From the NCBI GenBank assembly GCA_027483945.1, contig JAIXTM010000007.1, forward strand, positions 1 through 64,000: a stretch of 64,000 bases of DNA, given 5' to 3'. Source of the DNA: Hyphomicrobiales bacterium (lineage in GTDB: Bacteria > Pseudomonadota > Alphaproteobacteria > Rhizobiales > Beijerinckiaceae). The notes under the pieces are model-generated. The model saw nothing but the letters and a program-made list of their open reading frames with translations, did not search any database and was not told the DNA's origin. A program made the translations under genes and the position numbers. This document shows, one piece after another, positions 25,451 through 35,299 of the stretch; the first letter of the stretch is position 1; each line of letters opens with the position of its first letter.

Positions 25451-26417
25451 CCCGGGCGTCCTCCAGGCGCCGCGCCACGAGGCCGCGCAGCGCGCGCAGG
25501 TCCTTGACGAAGCCGCGAATGCCTTCGGCGAGCTTCTCGGTCGCCATCGCGTCCTCGTTCAGCATGAAGCGGAACGCCTTCTCGTCCACGTCGAGCTTCG
25601 GGCCGGCGGCGACGGCGGGCTTCTGCGGATCCAGCCGGCGCGGCAGTTCGCCCTGCGCGGCGGCGAGTTCGTCGAGCAGGCCGGGTCCGATCGTCAGCCG
25701 GTCGCAGCCCGCCAGCGCTTCGATCTCCCCGATATTGCGGAACGAGGCGCCCATGACGACGGTCTCGACCCCATAGGTCTTGTAATAGGCGTGGATGGCG
25801 CGCACCGAGACGACGCCCGGATCGGTCTCGGCGGTATAGGGACCCTGGCCCGCCTTCACGTACCAGTCGAGGATGCGGCCGACGAAGGGCGAGATGAGGA
25901 AGGCCTTCGCATCGCCGCAGGCGACGGCCTGGGCGAGGGAGAAGAGCAGGGTGAGATTGCAGTCGATTCCCTCGCCCTGCAGCACCTTCGCCGCCTGGAT
26001 GCCCTCCCAGGTGGACGCGATCTTGATGAGGATGCGATCGCGGCCGATGCCGCGCGCCTCATAGGCCGCGATCAGCGCGCGGGCCTTCTCCAGCGTGGCA
26101 GCCGTGTCGAAGGAGAGGTCCGCATCCACCTCCGTGGAGACCCGGCCGGGCACGATGCCGGCAAGCTCGGCGCCGAACGTCACCGCCAGCCGGTCGCAGG
26201 TGGCGCCGACGACCGCCTCGGCCGTCCCGCTTTGCTTGCGGCCCCACGCGATGGCCTCGTCGACGAGCGACGCGTAGGCCGGCATCTCGACGGCCTTCAG
26301 GATCAGCGTCGGGTTGGTCGTGCAGTCCACGGGCTTCAGCCGGCGCACGGCCTCCAGGTCGCCGGTATCGGCGACGACCACGGTCATGGTCCTGAGTTGG
26401 TCCAGCTTCGAAGCCAT
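25443..26417 (-). CDS. tal: Transaldolase (TalB type)
   Basis: Transaldolase moves the dihydroxyacetone unit between sedoheptulose-7-phosphate and glyceraldehyde-3-phosphate in the pentose phosphate pathway. The 324-residue length and the motifs [10 protein letters not shown] (31-40), [14 protein letters not shown] (91-104) and [17 protein letters not shown] (127-143) with Schiff-base Lys132 identify the TalB subclass. The C-terminal [16 protein letters not shown] segment is present. It has its own upstream region with a perfect AT-rich inverted repeat at 26434-26459. No other pentose phosphate gene is in the window. Confidence 0.97.
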   Translation of the reverse strand: MASKLDQLRTMTVVVADTGDLEAVRRLKPVDCTTNPTLILKAVEMPAYASLVDEAIAWGRKQSGTAEAVVGATCDRLAVTFGAELAGIVPGRVSTEVDADLSFDTAATLEKARALIAAYEARGIGRDRILIKIASTWEGIQAAKVLQGEGIDCNLTLLFSLAQAVACGDAKAFLISPFVGRILDWYVKAGQGPYTAETDPGVVSVRAIHAYYKTYGVETVVMGASFRNIGEIEALAGCDRLTIGPGLLDELAAAQGELPRRLDPQKPAVAAGPKLDVDEKAFRFMLNEDAMATEKLAEGIRGFVKDLRALRGLVARRLEDARAA

Positions 26418-26433
26418 CTGTCCTCGCTTCCTC

Positions 26434-26459
26434 CGTATAAGAAATAAATTTCTTATACG
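26434..26459. promoter_or_regulatory. tal: Perfect 11-bp inverted repeat upstream of tal
   Basis: CGTATAAGAAA (26434-26444), TAAA, TTTCTTATACG (26449-26459). The centre lies about 30 bases before the tal ATG in an otherwise GC-rich context. It looks like a repressor or activator operator; a terminator for the upstream LysR gene is less likely as the stem is AT-rich. The regulator is not identified. Confidence 0.6.
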
Positions 26460-26530
26460 TATTTTCTTGCGCCTATGTCTGCCACGGCCCGTCCGGTCCG
26501 TAAAGCAGGTTCGGCAGCGAGGATAGCGTT

Positions 26531-27430
26531 CTATTCGGGCATGAACACCGCGCGCGCGGCTTTCGCCTCCTTGACGATGAAGTCCACCGTCGCGCGCACG
26601 CGCGCCACGTCCTTCAGGTCGGCATGGACGATGAGCCAGAACGAGCGGGTGATCGACACCGTCTCCGGCAGGACGGGAACCAGGCGCGGATCGTCCGCCG
26701 CCATGAAGTGATGGAGCACGCCGATGCCCGCGCCGGCGACGCAGGCATTCATCTGCGCCACGACGCTGGAGCTCTGCACATGGGCGCGCAGCCCCTTCAC
26801 CACCTCGTCGAGATAATCGAGTTCGGGGCTGAAGATCAGGTCGTCGATATAGCCGATGATCCGGTGGTCGAAGAGGTCCTCGGGCTTCGTCACCGGCGGC
26901 GCGGTCTCCAGATAGGAGGGCGCGGCGAAGAGGCCGAGCTTGTAGTCGACGAGCTTCCTCGCGACGATCTTGCCTTCCTTGGGCGGGTTCAGCGTGATCG
27001 CGATGTCCGCCTCGCGCTTGGACAGCGACAGGAGCCGCGGCATGGCGATGAGCTGGATCTCCAGTTCCGGATAGGCCTGGGCCAGCTTGGCGAGCCGCGG
27101 GGCGAGGAACGTCGTCCCGAACCCGTCCGGCGCGCCGATGCGCACGGCGCCGGAAAGCGCCAGATCCGCGCCCCCGATCTCGCTGGAGGCGGCGAGCGCC
27201 TCGGTCTCCATCGCCTCGGCCTTGGCGAGCAGCCGCTCGCCCTGCTCGGTGAGCGCATAGCCCTGCGGCCGGCGCTCGAAGAGCTTGGCCTTGAGTGCCG
27301 TCTCCAGGGCCGTGATGCGGCGGGAGACGGTGGCGTGGTCGGCACCCAGGCGGCGGGCGGCAACGGTCAGGCGGCCCGCCCGCGCCACGGCGAGAAAGAA
27401 GCGCAGGTCGTCCCAGTCGAAGCGGCTCAT
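26531..27430 (-). CDS. LysR-family transcriptional regulator
   Basis: The 299-residue protein has the LysR helix-turn-helix at about 1-62 ([43 protein letters not shown]) and the effector domain (about 90-295) in two Rossmann-like lobes. It belongs to the subgroup with [24 protein letters not shown] near residue 105-125. It is divergent from mmsA with a 182-base spacer, so it is the likely regulator of the valine operon, acting on a T-N11-A type box; the best inverted repeat is ATGAC-N6-GTCAT at 27556-27571. Its ligand is unknown. Confidence 0.92.
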   Translation of the reverse strand: MSRFDWDDLRFFLAVARAGRLTVAARRLGADHATVSRRITALETALKAKLFERRPQGYALTEQGERLLAKAEAMETEALAASSEIGGADLALSGAVRIGAPDGFGTTFLAPRLAKLAQAYPELEIQLIAMPRLLSLSKREADIAITLNPPKEGKIVARKLVDYKLGLFAAPSYLETAPPVTKPEDLFDHRIIGYIDDLIFSPELDYLDEVVKGLRAHVQSSSVVAQMNACVAGAGIGVLHHFMAADDPRLVPVLPETVSITRSFWLIVHADLKDVARVRATVDFIVKEAKAARAVFMPE

Positions 27431-27555
27431 GGCGTATCCCGAAGGTGCGGCTCCGCGGCGACGGGCGAAACGCGCATGTGGAGTTTGTTGTATTACCGCA
27501 CGAAACGCACGGAGGATCAGCTATACCGGTGCATGTATACTAAACTATCACGCGA

Positions 27556-27571
27556 ATGACATACCAGTCAT
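27556..27571. promoter_or_regulatory. Inverted repeat in the lysR-mmsA spacer
   Basis: ATGAC (27556-27560), ATACCA, GTCAT (27567-27571) lies 42 bases before the mmsA ATG. A LysR-type site would be expected here. No clear -35/-10 pair could be assigned in 27431-27612. Confidence 0.35.
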
Positions 27572-27612
27572 GCGGGCACCGCATGGCATGGTGAAACACG
27601 TCGAGGTGCGCC

Positions 27613-29109
27613 ATGCGCGAGATCGGGCATTTCATCGGCGGAAAGGTCGTTCCGGGCCGGTCCGGACGGTTCGGGGACGTGTTCCAGCCCCTCGATGGCT
27701 CGGTGATCGGGCGCGTCGCCCTCGCCAGCAAGGCCGAGATGCGCGCGGCGGTGGAGAACGCCAAGGCGGCGCAGCCCGCATGGGCCGCGACCAACCCCCA
27801 GCGCCGCGCCCGCGTGATGATGCGCTTCCTCGACCTCATCGCCCGCGAGATGGACGCCCTGGCGGAACTCCTCGCCCGCGAGCACGGCAAGACGATCCCA
27901 GACGCCAAGGGCGACATCCAGCGCGGCGTCGAGGTGGTGGAGTTCGCCTGCGGCATCCCGCACCTGATGAAGGGCGAGTACACGGAAGGCGCGGGTCCCG
28001 GCATCGACATCTATTCGATGCGCCAGCCGCTGGGCGTCGTCGCCGGCATCACGCCGTTCAACTTCCCCGCCATGATCCCGATGTGGAAGTTCGCGCCAGC
28101 CATCGCCTGCGGCAACGCCTTCATCCTGAAGCCGTCCGAGCGCGATCCCGGCGTGCCGATGCGCCTCGCCGAGATCATGGTGGAGGCCGGCCTGCCGCCG
28201 GGCATCCTCAACGTGGTCAACGGCGACAAGGAGGCGGTGGACGCCATCCTGGACGACCCGGACATCCGCGCGGTCGGCTTCGTCGGCTCCTCGCCCATCG
28301 CCCAGTATATCTACGAGCGCGCCGCCGCGACCGGCAAGCGCGCCCAGTGCTTCGGCGGCGCCAAGAACCACATGATCGTCATGCCCGACGCGGACATGGA
28401 CCAGACGGTCGACGCGCTGATCGGCGCCGGCTACGGTTCGGCTGGCGAACGCTGCATGGCCATCTCCGTCGCCGTTCCCGTCGGCAAGGGCACCGCCGAC
28501 CGCCTGGTCGAGCGGCTCATCCCGCGGGTCGAGGCGCTGAAGGTCGGCCCGTCCACCGACGCCTCCGCCGATTTCGGCCCGCTCGTCACCCGCGCCGCGC
28601 TGGAGCGCGTGAAGGGCTATGTGGATACCGGCGTCAAGGAAGGCGCCAAGCTCGTCGTCGACGGCCGCGGCTTCACCATGCAGGGCTACGAGAACGGCTT
28701 CTACATGGGCGGCTGCCTGTTCGACGAGGTGAAGCCGGAGATGACGATCTACAAGGAAGAGATATTCGGCCCGGTCCTCTCGGTGGTGCGCGCCGCCGAT
28801 TACGAGGAAGCCCTCTCCCTGCCCAGCAAGCATGAATACGGCAACGGGGTCGCGATCTTCACCCGCGACGGCGACGCCGCGCGGGACTTCGCGGCCCGGG
28901 TCGATGTCGGCATGGTGGGCATCAACGTGCCGATCCCTGTCCCGATCGCCTATTACACGTTCGGCGGCTGGAAACGCTCCGGCTTCGGGGACCTCAACCA
29001 GCACGGGCCGGACTCGATCCGCTTCTACACCAAGACCAAGACCGTGACGTCCCGCTGGCCGTCGGGCATCAAGGACGGCGCGGATTTCGTCATCCCGACG
29101 ATGAACTGA
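27613..29109 (+). CDS. mmsA: Methylmalonate-semialdehyde dehydrogenase (CoA-acylating)
   Basis: MmsA oxidises methylmalonate semialdehyde to propionyl-CoA (and malonate semialdehyde to acetyl-CoA) with NAD and CoA in valine catabolism. The 498 residues show the ALDH fold with GVVAGITPFNFPAMIPMWKF, NAFILKPSERDPGVP, the VGFVGSSPIAQYIY nucleotide segment and the active site YGSAGERCMAIS with Cys281. The PFNFPAMIP and GERCMA variants are diagnostic of MmsA. ATG 27613 begins the MREIGHFIGGKVV N-terminus. It is the first gene of the valine operon; a GST gene follows 17 bases later. Confidence 0.96.
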   Translation: MREIGHFIGGKVVPGRSGRFGDVFQPLDGSVIGRVALASKAEMRAAVENAKAAQPAWAATNPQRRARVMMRFLDLIAREMDALAELLAREHGKTIPDAKGDIQRGVEVVEFACGIPHLMKGEYTEGAGPGIDIYSMRQPLGVVAGITPFNFPAMIPMWKFAPAIACGNAFILKPSERDPGVPMRLAEIMVEAGLPPGILNVVNGDKEAVDAILDDPDIRAVGFVGSSPIAQYIYERAAATGKRAQCFGGAKNHMIVMPDADMDQTVDALIGAGYGSAGERCMAISVAVPVGKGTADRLVERLIPRVEALKVGPSTDASADFGPLVTRAALERVKGYVDTGVKEGAKLVVDGRGFTMQGYENGFYMGGCLFDEVKPEMTIYKEEIFGPVLSVVRAADYEEALSLPSKHEYGNGVAIFTRDGDAARDFAARVDVGMVGINVPIPVPIAYYTFGGWKRSGFGDLNQHGPDSIRFYTKTKTVTSRWPSGIKDGADFVIPTMN

Positions 29110-29126
29110 TCCGGCGGGAGACCGGC

Positions 29127-29759
29127 ATGACCTACCGGCTCCATTGCTTCGGGCAGTCGGGCAACGCCTACAAGGCGGCCCTGATGCTGGAACTTTGCGG
29201 CCTGCCCTGGGAGCCGGTCCTCGTCGACTTCTTCAACGGCGCGACCCGCGAGGCCGCGTTCCGCAGCGACACGAACGCGATGGGCGAGGTGCCGGTGCTG
29301 GAAACCGGCGGGCGGCGCATCACCCAGTCGGGCGTGATCCTCACCCACCTTGCCCGCGAGACCGGCCTCTTCGGCGGCCGCGACCAGGTCGAGGACGACG
29401 AGATCCTGCGCTGGATCCTCTTCGACAACCACAAGTTCACCAGCTATTTCGCGACCTACCGCTTCCTGCATTCGCTGGCGGGCAAGCCGTCCGACCCGGC
29501 CGTCATGGCGTTCCTGAAGGGCAGGGTGCTCGCCGCCTACCGGATCTGGGACGCGCACCTGAAGCACCACGACTTCGCCGTCGGCGGCCGCCCGACCATC
29601 GCCGACATCTCGCTCGCCGGATACGTCTTCTATCCGGTCGAAGAGAGCGGCATCGACATCGCCGCCGAGTTCCCCGCCGTGGACGCCTGGCGGGCGCGCA
29701 TCGCCGCCCTGCCGCGCTTCCAGCCGCCCTACGACCTGATGCCCTCGGCGCCGGCCTGA
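29127..29759 (+). CDS. Glutathione S-transferase family protein
   Basis: The 210-residue protein has the GST N-terminal domain (TYRLHCFGQSGNAYKAALMLELCGLPWEPVLVDF, then MGEVPVLETGG with the cis-Pro, and ITQSGVILTHLA), and a helical C-terminal domain with FAVGGRPTIADISLAGYVFY. A Ser or Asn near position 11-13 is the probable glutathione-activating residue. It is unlike the GST at 11502 in sequence. Placed between mmsA and the isobutyryl-CoA dehydrogenase gene, it may detoxify the reactive methacrylyl-CoA or acrylyl-type intermediates of valine degradation. That function is inferred only from the operon position. Confidence 0.9.
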   Translation: MTYRLHCFGQSGNAYKAALMLELCGLPWEPVLVDFFNGATREAAFRSDTNAMGEVPVLETGGRRITQSGVILTHLARETGLFGGRDQVEDDEILRWILFDNHKFTSYFATYRFLHSLAGKPSDPAVMAFLKGRVLAAYRIWDAHLKHHDFAVGGRPTIADISLAGYVFYPVEESGIDIAAEFPAVDAWRARIAALPRFQPPYDLMPSAPA

Positions 29760-29788
29760 GCACCGGAGCCGCCTGAGCAGGGACCGCC

Positions 29789-30943
29789 ATGTCGCAATTC
29801 GCCCTCGATCCCGACCAGACCGCCATCCGCGACATGGCGGCTGCCTTCGCCGCCGAGCGCATGGCGCCCCACGCGGTCGCCTGGGACGAGGAGAAGCACC
29901 TTCCCGTCGACGTGCTGCGCGACGCCGCGGCGCTCGGCATGGGCGGGGTCTATGTCCGCGAGGATGTGGGCGGATCGGGCCTCACGCGCCTCGATGCGAC
30001 TTTGATCTTCGAGGCGCTGGCGACCGGCTGCCCCTCGGTGTCGGCCTATATCTCCATCCACAACATGGCCGCGTGGATGATCGACGCCTTCGGCTCCGAC
30101 GCGCTGCGCGGGCGCGTCCTGCCCAAGCTCTGCACGATGGAGCACCTCGCCTCCTATTGTCTCACCGAGCCTGGGGCCGGGTCCGACGCCGCCGCCTTGC
30201 GCACCCGGGCGGTGCGGGACGGCGACCATTATGTCCTCGACGGCCAGAAGCAGTTCATCTCCGGCGCGGGCACGTCCGACATCTACGTCGTCATGGCCCG
30301 CACCGGTGGCGAGGGCGCCGGCGGCATCTCCGCCTTCGTCGTGGAGAAGGGCACGCCCGGCCTCTCCTTCGGCGCCAACGAGCGCAAGATGGGCTGGAAC
30401 GCCCAGCCGACCCGCGCGGTCATCCTGGAAGGCGCGCGGGTTCCGGCCGCCAACCTGATCGGCGCCGAGGGCGACGGGTTCAGGATCGCCATGGCCGGGC
30501 TCGATGGCGGGCGGCTCAACATCACCGCCTGCTCGCTGGGCGGGGCGCAGGCCGCCCTCGACCGCAGCCTCGCCTACATGAAGGAGCGCAAGGCCTTCGG
30601 GAGGCGGCTCGACGAGTTCCAGGCGCTGCAATTCCGCCTCGCCGACATGGCGACCGAGCTGGAGGCGGCGCGCACCTTCCTGTGGCGCGCGGCCTCCGCC
30701 CTCGACGCCAGGTCGCCGGACGCGACGCGGCTCTGCGCCATGGCCAAGCGCATCGGCACCGATGCGGGCTTCGCCGTCGCCAACGAGGCGCTCCAGCTCC
30801 ATGGCGGCTACGGCTACCTCGCCGAATACGGCATCGAGAAGATCGTCCGCGACCTGCGCGTCCACCAGATCCTGGAGGGCACGAACGAGATCATGCGGCT
30901 GATCGTGGCGCGCGGCCTCGTCGGCCGCTCCAGCGGCAATTGA
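29789..30943 (+). CDS. Acyl-CoA dehydrogenase, likely isobutyryl-CoA dehydrogenase
   Basis: The 384-residue FAD enzyme has [19 protein letters not shown], then [21 protein letters not shown] with the beta-domain flavin contacts, [15 protein letters not shown], and the C-terminal [19 protein letters not shown] with catalytic Glu at about 363. The KMGWNAQPT and ISGAG features point to the isobutyryl-/2-methyl-branched-chain type. Between mmsA and mmsB its job would be isobutyryl-CoA to methacrylyl-CoA in the valine pathway. The enoyl-CoA hydratase and 3-hydroxyisobutyryl-CoA hydrolase steps are not encoded in the window. Confidence 0.9.
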   Translation: MSQFALDPDQTAIRDMAAAFAAERMAPHAVAWDEEKHLPVDVLRDAAALGMGGVYVREDVGGSGLTRLDATLIFEALATGCPSVSAYISIHNMAAWMIDAFGSDALRGRVLPKLCTMEHLASYCLTEPGAGSDAAALRTRAVRDGDHYVLDGQKQFISGAGTSDIYVVMARTGGEGAGGISAFVVEKGTPGLSFGANERKMGWNAQPTRAVILEGARVPAANLIGAEGDGFRIAMAGLDGGRLNITACSLGGAQAALDRSLAYMKERKAFGRRLDEFQALQFRLADMATELEAARTFLWRAASALDARSPDATRLCAMAKRIGTDAGFAVANEALQLHGGYGYLAEYGIEKIVRDLRVHQILEGTNEIMRLIVARGLVGRSSGN

Positions 30944-30982
30944 GGCAAGCCCCCAGGCGGGCGTTTTCAGGAAGGAGCGGCC

Positions 30983-31864
30983 ATGAGCACCATCGCCTTC
31001 ATCGGCCTCGGCAATATGGGCGGGCCGATGGCCGCCAACCTGGTCAAGGCCGGCCATGCCGTCACCGGTTTCGACCTGATGGACGCCGCGAAGGCCGAGG
31101 CGAAGGCGGCGGGCGTGTCCATCGCGGCGACCGCGACGGACGCCGTGCGCGGCGCCGACATCGTGGTGACGATGCTGCCCGCCGGGCGCCATGTCCTGGC
31201 GGTGTGGAAGGAGATCGCCCCGGCCTGCCGGAAGGGCGCGCTCCTCATCGACAGCTCGACCATCGATGTCGACAGCGCCCGCGCGGCCCATCAGGTCGCG
31301 GCGCAGGCCGGGCTGCAGGCGGTGGACGCCCCCGTTTCGGGCGGCACGGGCGGCGCCAGAGCCGGGACGCTGACCTTCATGTGCGGCGGCGAAGCGGAGG
31401 CCTTCGCCCGCGCGAAGCCGGTCCTCGAGGCCATGGGCAAGAAGATCGTGCATTGCGGGCCGGCCGGGAACGGCCAGGCGGCCAAGATCTGTAACAACAT
31501 GATCCTCGGCATCTCGATGATCGCGGTCTGCGAGGGCTTCACCCTCGCCGAGAAGCTCGGCCTCTCGCACCAGGCCCTGTTCGACGTGGCGTCCACCTCG
31601 TCCGGCCAGTGCTGGTCGCTCACCACCTATTGCCCCGTGCCGGGCCCCGTGCCGACCTCGCCGGCCAATAACGGCTACAGGCCGGGCTTCGCCGCCGCGC
31701 TCATGCTGAAGGATTTGAAGTTGTCCCAGGAGGCCGCGTCCTCCGCGGGCGCCCACACGCCCATGGGCGCCGCCGCGGCCGCGCTCTACGAGCGCTTCGC
31801 GGAAGGGCACGGCGACACGGATTTCTCCGGCATCATCGAGGCCCTGCGGAAAGGCGATCTCTGA
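30983..31864 (+). CDS. mmsB: 3-hydroxyisobutyrate dehydrogenase
   Basis: MmsB oxidises 3-hydroxyisobutyrate to methylmalonate semialdehyde with NAD, supplying the substrate of MmsA. The 293-residue beta-hydroxyacid dehydrogenase has GLGNMGGPMA (8-17) for NAD, the substrate motif DAPVSGGTGGARAGTLTFMCGG near 115-136, and catalytic Lys168 in NGQAAKICNNMILG. GAAAAALYERFAEGH near the end matches the 3-HIBADH C-terminus. RBS AAGGAG precedes ATG 30983. It is the last gene of the valine operon and is followed by a long inverted repeat. Confidence 0.96.
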   Translation: MSTIAFIGLGNMGGPMAANLVKAGHAVTGFDLMDAAKAEAKAAGVSIAATATDAVRGADIVVTMLPAGRHVLAVWKEIAPACRKGALLIDSSTIDVDSARAAHQVAAQAGLQAVDAPVSGGTGGARAGTLTFMCGGEAEAFARAKPVLEAMGKKIVHCGPAGNGQAAKICNNMILGISMIAVCEGFTLAEKLGLSHQALFDVASTSSGQCWSLTTYCPVPGPVPTSPANNGYRPGFAAALMLKDLKLSQEAASSAGAHTPMGAAAAALYERFAEGHGDTDFSGIIEALRKGDL

Positions 31865-31890
31865 TACCGGCGCCGACGGGGCGCCAGAGA

Positions 31891-32028
31891 CCTGCCGTTG
31901 TCATCCCCGGCCGGAGCGCCGCCAGGCGCGGAGGGGAAGCGGATCCAGGAAACGGCAGGCGTAGAGCACCATACCGGCGGTTCTCTGGATCCCTTTCCCC
32001 TCCGCTTCGCTCCGGCCGGGGATGACAA
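31891..32028. repeat. Large imperfect inverted-repeat element
   Basis: The left arm (31898-31951) starts TTGTCATCCCCGGCCGGAGC and contains GCGGAGGGGAA and GGATCCAG. The right arm (31981-32028) is its reverse complement with small gaps, ending CCGGCCGGGGATGACAA. A second small inverted pair, CCTGCCGTT (31891-31899) and AACGGCAGG (31951-31959), lies in the left half. The form suggests a dispersed palindromic repeat of the kind frequent in Hyphomicrobiales intergenic regions. It may also act as a 3-prime hairpin for mmsB. No protein-coding capacity is likely. Confidence 0.75.
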
Positions 32029-32054
32029 TCAGGCGCCCCGCCGCAACCCTCAAC

Positions 32055-32489
32055 TCAGCTCGCCAGCCCCACGGCCGTCGCAACAGCCACGTACCGCGCG
32101 CCCTTGGCGAAGGCGACGATGGGCACGACGAGCCAGAGCGGCGCGCGCATCAGCCCGGCCACCAGCGTCAGCGGATCGCCGAGGAGCGGCACCCAGGACA
32201 TGAGCAGCGACCACACGCCGTAGCGGGCATACCAAGCTTCCGCCTTGGCCATGCCCCGCCCCCCGGGGAACCATTTCCGGTCGCGGTACTGCGAGGCGAA
32301 GCGGCCCATGCCCCAGTTGACGATGGAGCCCATCGTGTTGCCGAGTGTGGCCACCAGGACCGCGACGACGGCGCCGGCGGTCCCCAGCGTCATGACGGCG
32401 ACGAGCGCCGCCTCCGACGTGCCGGGGAGGAGCGTGGCGGAGAGGAAGGCGGACGCAAAGAGGCCGCCGAGTTCTGCGGTCGGGTTCAA
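32055..32489 (-). CDS. YqaA/DedA-like inner membrane protein
   Basis: The 144-residue product is a small member of the SNARE-associated/DedA family. LFASAFLSATLLPGTSEAALVAVM carries the acidic residue and LPG motif, TLGNTMGSIVNWGMGRF is the conserved glycine/Asn segment, and WVPLLGDPLTLVAGLMRAPLW is the C-terminal helix. Four membrane helices are likely. The start is taken as TTG 32489 because AGGA is six bases upstream and no ATG exists near; a GTG about 27 bases farther upstream is an alternative. The frame stays open over the whole glpK antisense region, which is not coding. It faces away from glpK. Confidence 0.8.
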   Translation of the reverse strand: MNPTAELGGLFASAFLSATLLPGTSEAALVAVMTLGTAGAVVAVLVATLGNTMGSIVNWGMGRFASQYRDRKWFPGGRGMAKAEAWYARYGVWSLLMSWVPLLGDPLTLVAGLMRAPLWLVVPIVAFAKGARYVAVATAVGLAS

Positions 32490-32534
32490 GCGTGATCCTG
32501 TCGTGGCGGCCGTCACGGCCGGGGGAGGGAATAG

Positions 32535-34027
<1,493 letters not shown>

Positions 34028-34031
<4 letters not shown>

Positions 34032-35146
34032 TCCCGCAGCCGCGCCATCCAGCGCCGGTCGAGCCAGGTCTTCAGCCACCAGGCGGCGCGCCCCGATGCC
34101 GCGAGCCGGCCGCCGCGCGCCGCGACGGCCCGGCCGTCCCCGGTGCCGATCAGGACGAGATGGTCGCGCTGGGGCACGACCGGGCGGCACGGCCAGCCCG
34201 CCACGCGCCGCAGGATGTTGTCGGCCAGCGGCGGTCCCTGCCGGACGGCGAAGACCCCGGCCTTGGGCCGCGGATGGCCGATCATCGCCGCGCAGTCGCC
34301 GGCGGCGAAGATGTCGTCGTCATCCGCCAGCTGGAGCGTTTCGCGCACCCGCGCGAAACCCGCCTCGTCGCAGGGCAGGCCGGAGGCGGCGACCAGCGCC
34401 GGCGCCGCCGCGCCCGTCGTCACGAACGCTGCATCGCAGGCAAGGCTCCGCCCGTCGGCGAGCCGGACGCAGGCGGATTCCAGGGCCGCGGCCGGCACCG
34501 TTTCCACCGTGACGCCGCGGCGGGCGAGCGCCGCGGCCAGAAGGCGGCGGGCGCGGTCGTTGAGCCCCGGCGCCACCTCGCCCTCGCAGACAAGCGTGAC
34601 CGCCGGGTCCCGGCCGGCAAAAGCCGTGCGGAAGGCCATGGCGAGCTCGGCCCCCGCGACGCCGCCGCCGGCGACCGCGATGGCGGGCCGGCCGGGCAGG
34701 GTTTCCAGCCGGGAGCGGATCGCGTCCCACCGCGCGGCGAAGGCCGCGATGGGCTTGACCGGGATGCCGTGGGCCTCCGCGCCCGGCAGGCGCGACAGGT
34801 CCGGCGCGATGCCGACATCCAGGGACAGGATGTCGTAGGGCACGGTCCCGCCATCGGCGAGGATGACGCGCCGGCCCTCCCGGTCGATGCGCGCGGCGCG
34901 GCCCTTGAGGAAGCGCACGCCCCACCGGGCCGCCAGCCGGGCCAGGTCGATCTCCATGTCGGCCCGCGACGCCAGGCCCGCCACATAGGCCGGGAGCAGG
35001 CCCGAATAGGGCGTCGTCGGCTCCGGGCTGACGAGCGTGACCCTGACGGCGCCGCGCCCGGCCCGCCCCAGCACCTGAAGGGCCAGCGCATGGGCATGCC
35101 CGCCTCCCACCAGGACGACCCGCCTGGCCTGTGTTCCGTCGTCCAT
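34028..35146 (-). CDS. FAD-dependent pyridine nucleotide-disulfide-type oxidoreductase (NDH-2/SelD-associated type)
   Basis: The 372-residue protein has an N-terminal FAD site [19 protein letters not shown] (8-26), the segment [13 protein letters not shown], a second Rossmann motif [19 protein letters not shown] near 150-168, and the second FAD contact [30 protein letters not shown]. The GGGHAH and [10 protein letters not shown] motifs are typical of the family that resembles type II NADH dehydrogenase and is fused to SelD in some bacteria. No disulfide Cys pair is present. The C-terminal part is amphipathic ([15 protein letters not shown]), which suggests membrane contact. The electron acceptor is unknown. 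It is divergent from the gene at 35300 across 153 bases with two palindromes. Confidence 0.85.
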
Positions 35147-35160
35147 GAGCCCCCGCCCAA

Positions 35161-35201
35161 CCGGCAAATTTGCCGGAACGCCTGCGTGCAAGTGTTGCAC
35201 G
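35161..35201. promoter_or_regulatory. Two palindromes in a divergent promoter region
   Basis: CCGGCAAATTTGCCGG (35161-35176) is a perfect 16-bp palindrome, and CGTGCAA (35185-35191) GTG TTGCACG (35195-35201) is a perfect 7-bp inverted repeat. Both lie just upstream of the ATG at 35146 on the minus strand and about 100 bases before 35300. They look like operator sites, mainly for the oxidoreductase gene. No regulator gene is adjacent. Confidence 0.5.
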
Positions 35202-35299
35202 CCTTCTACAGCGCCGGGAATGCCCCCGCGATAGGGTGTTGTCCCACGGGCGGCGAATGCCGCCTTCCGGGCGCCTAACCCATTGCCGCTGACCGACGA

